A stretch of 42,714 nt of DNA from Cellvibrionaceae bacterium. GTDB taxonomy: Bacteria; Pseudomonadota; Gammaproteobacteria; Pseudomonadales; Cellvibrionaceae. The position numbers and the translations under genes were made by a program. The stretch covers positions 1 to 42,714 of the forward strand of contig JAGKXD010000026.1 of NCBI GenBank assembly GCA_021151525.1. The letters run 5' to 3'. Positions within the stretch are counted from its first letter, which is position 1, and each line of letters opens with the position of its first letter. The notes beneath the pieces are model-generated. The model was not told the origin of the DNA and did no database searches. It saw only the letters and a program-made list of their open reading frames with translations. Shown here piece by piece: positions 41,193 through 42,714 of this stretch.

Positions 41193-41870
41193 ATGGAAAT
41201 AAAACTGCTGTCTAAGTTGTCTCGTGATTACGTTGAGCAGCTTTTGTCAGGCATTCCATTCTTTAAGTTGGTTAAGCAACAAGATGCTTGGCAATTTGAG
41301 CTTTTGTTGCAATCCTCTCGTATAGTTACCTATACCCCCGGTGAAATTGTTCTTCAGCGCGGCGACTCTGATCAATGGTTGTTTTTTTTGTTAAAGGGAC
41401 GCTTGGCTGTTTATGTTGATGATCCGTTGAAAGGCGAGTTGGTGAACTACGTAACTCCCGGTGAGGTTTTTGGTGATCTCGCACAATTGATGAAGCAGCC
41501 ACGCACTGCAACAGTGCTTGCAGAACCTAATGCAAAAGAATCCATTGTGTTAGCAACCGATGCATCAATATTTGGCGATATAAGTTCAGTTCGCCCCATC
41601 ACCATACAAACTAAACTCGCTTTTTATCGCAATACCGTACATAACTTGCGTTGGAAGCTTGAAGTTTATAGGTCACAGCATTTGCAGCATCCGCTTGCGA
41701 ATAAACATCGTCAGGTAAAGTTATATACCGGCCTAAAAGATACCTTAGAAGAGTTGAAGGCGCTTTTTGAGCAAGCGCAAGCACTCGCCAGTTTGTTGTT
41801 GGAATGGAATAGAGAATTTGGTGCGCTGACAATGGAGTCAAGTACACCTCAAGATGCCTATAACCTATAA
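41193..41870 (+). CDS. Cyclic-nucleotide-binding-domain protein without DNA-binding domain
   Basis: This 225-residue protein carries a Crp-type cyclic nucleotide-binding domain at about residues 35-140. TPGEIVLQRGDSDQWLFFLLKGRLAVY forms the early strands, and the phosphate-binding cassette reads FGDLAQLMKQPRTATVL, with Asp in place of the usual Glu and the key Arg kept. The remaining C-terminal about 80 residues are helical, with a possible coiled coil (LEELKALFEQAQALASLLLEW), and show no helix-turn-helix. It may be a signalling or localisation protein rather than a transcription factor. The next gene downstream (127 bp, same strand) encodes a PilZ protein. No strong ribosome-binding site is seen. 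The ligand (cAMP, c-di-GMP or other) cannot be told from sequence. Confidence 0.82.
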   Translation: MEIKLLSKLSRDYVEQLLSGIPFFKLVKQQDAWQFELLLQSSRIVTYTPGEIVLQRGDSDQWLFFLLKGRLAVYVDDPLKGELVNYVTPGEVFGDLAQLMKQPRTATVLAEPNAKESIVLATDASIFGDISSVRPITIQTKLAFYRNTVHNLRWKLEVYRSQHLQHPLANKHRQVKLYTGLKDTLEELKALFEQAQALASLLLEWNREFGALTMESSTPQDAYNL

Positions 41871-41997
41871 GAATCGTTTTCTTTTAAATCAATGTAAGCG
41901 CCTAAATTCCTCTGCGCGCTTTTAATAATTTTTCGTAAGGCTGCTACACTTTTATTGCATCTCCTCTTATTTATTATTTCTACTGGTTGCTTGGCCT

Positions 41998-42669
41998 ATG
42001 AAATTTGAAGATATGAAACTAATTTACGGCTACCCTTTGCAGTTGCAAACGAGTAGTGCAACGGGGCAGCCAGAACGATTTTCTTGCCGGTTAATTGGAT
42101 GTTTGCCGGGGCGCAGTATTCTTTTGTCAGTGCCGAAGCTTGCAGGGAAGTTAGTTCGATTTCGCTCAGGCCAAAAGGTGGTTGCGCGTTTAATGGTTGA
42201 TAATGGCATAGGCATTTTTGCCAGTATTGTTGAAACGCAAACTGCAGACCCCTATCCAATATTACATATTGGATACCCAGAAAATGTTAGTTTTAAAGGT
42301 ATTCGCGGTGCAACAAGGGTGGCAATCGATGAGCCCGTGCAGCTCGCTAATTTGACGCTGATTAGCGATCAGCAAATTACGGGCAGTGTAGTTGATGTCA
42401 GCGTAACGGGTGCTCGAATTGAGGTTGCTCGAGAATTCGCTGAAATTGGGCACAAAATTCAAGTGACAATGAAAGTTGCCGTTGCCAATATTGTTCGTGA
42501 TTTGTGTCTTGAGGGAATTGTTCGGTCGCGAGGCGATGCGGATATTCAGAGTGCAAATAATGTTATTGCTTATGGCATTGAATTTATTGAGCCAGAGGAA
42601 GATAAGCGCCTGCTTTTGTATGCCTATGTTTATGCACAAATAGGTAGTGAAGAAATTATCGGTAATTAG
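41998..42669 (+). CDS. PilZ-domain c-di-GMP receptor, YcgR-like two-domain layout
   Basis: This 223-residue protein has an N-terminal PilZN/YcgR-type beta domain (about 1-95: PLQLQTSS, RFSCRLIGCLPGRSILLSVP) and a C-terminal PilZ domain. Both c-di-GMP-binding motifs are present: R103-G-A-T-R107 (RxxxR) and D133-V-S-V-T-G138 (DxSxxG). YcgR-type proteins bind c-di-GMP and brake the flagellar motor by contacting MotA or the rotor. The presence of motAB 5 kb upstream and an active-looking diguanylate cyclase in the same window fits such a role, though this is inference. The ATG at 41998 lacks a clear ribosome-binding site; the next Met (residue 6) is the alternative. The gene ends 45 bp before the window edge. 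Confidence 0.88.
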   Translation: MKFEDMKLIYGYPLQLQTSSATGQPERFSCRLIGCLPGRSILLSVPKLAGKLVRFRSGQKVVARLMVDNGIGIFASIVETQTADPYPILHIGYPENVSFKGIRGATRVAIDEPVQLANLTLISDQQITGSVVDVSVTGARIEVAREFAEIGHKIQVTMKVAVANIVRDLCLEGIVRSRGDADIQSANNVIAYGIEFIEPEEDKRLLLYAYVYAQIGSEEIIGN

Positions 42670-42714
42670 CTTGTTCTTGAAATATAAATAGCTTCTGCAG
42701 AAAATAAAAAAGGG

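Noticed and set aside
1..42714. CRISPR arrays, tRNA/rRNA genes, prophage or transposase genes
   Set aside because: Looked for on both strands; the only regular repeats are the GAAGAGT array and the inverted-repeat element, and no cas, integrase or transposase reading frame is present.

Overview
This window looks like chromosomal DNA of a carbohydrate-degrading gammaproteobacterium, most likely Cellvibrionaceae (Cellvibrio-like). The reasons are a Shewanella/Xanthomonas-type N-acetylglucosamine (GlcNAc) pathway with a LacI-type NagR, large sugar-type TonB-dependent receptors (TBDRs) beside flavin halogenase-like genes, a propeller-sensor hybrid kinase, and prfC and motAB of gammaproteobacterial type. 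The genus is an inference; no rRNA or tRNA gene is present. I saw no tRNA, rRNA, CRISPR array, transposase or phage gene, and no obvious pseudogene.

Layout. (1) 56-3736: a NagR operator and promoter, a leader hairpin resembling a terminator, then nagK (GlcNAc kinase), nagP (inner-membrane transporter) and nagX. (2) 3751-4990: a long hairpin running into the start of an MFS transporter gene. (3) 4987-10954, minus strand: locus A, TBDR - terminator - halogenase-like flavoprotein - SapC - DUF6445. (4) 11124-11380: a heptanucleotide tandem repeat and a small inverted-repeat element. (5) 11397-16182: a cell-surface signalling set (FecI-type sigma factor, FecR-type anti-sigma factor, and a divergent TBDR with an N-terminal STN signalling domain). 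(6) 16342-25576: locus B, a LacI regulator, a palindromic operator, TBDR - terminator - two tandem halogenase-like genes, and a convergent secreted GH13 alpha-glucosidase. (7) 25710-29160, minus strand: the second half of the GlcNAc pathway (nagR, then nagB-II and nagA) with a second NagR operator identical over 17 bp to the first. (8) 29342-34841: a secreted SMP-30-like propeller protein and a 1514-residue sensor (14-blade propeller, Y_Y_Y, histidine kinase, receiver, GGEEF diguanylate cyclase). (9) 34851-42669: housekeeping and motility genes: DUF1244, motA, motB, prfC, an unrecognised protein, a chalcone-isomerase-like/TonB fusion, a cyclic-nucleotide-binding-domain protein and a PilZ protein.

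How the parts work together. GlcNAc enters through NagP, is phosphorylated by NagK, deacetylated by NagA and deaminated/isomerised by NagB-II to fructose-6-phosphate. NagR very probably represses both halves through the shared operator. The two nag blocks flank about 22 kb of TBDR/halogenase loci, which read as two sugar-responsive uptake islands: A of unknown substrate, B probably for alpha-glucosides because of the GH13 enzyme. The right end has a c-di-GMP flavour: a cyclase with catalytic and inhibitory motifs intact, a flagellar stator, and a PilZ effector with both binding motifs.

The least explained element is the recurrent TBDR - terminator - halogenase-like flavoprotein (- SapC - DUF6445) module, whose biochemical role cannot be deduced from sequence.
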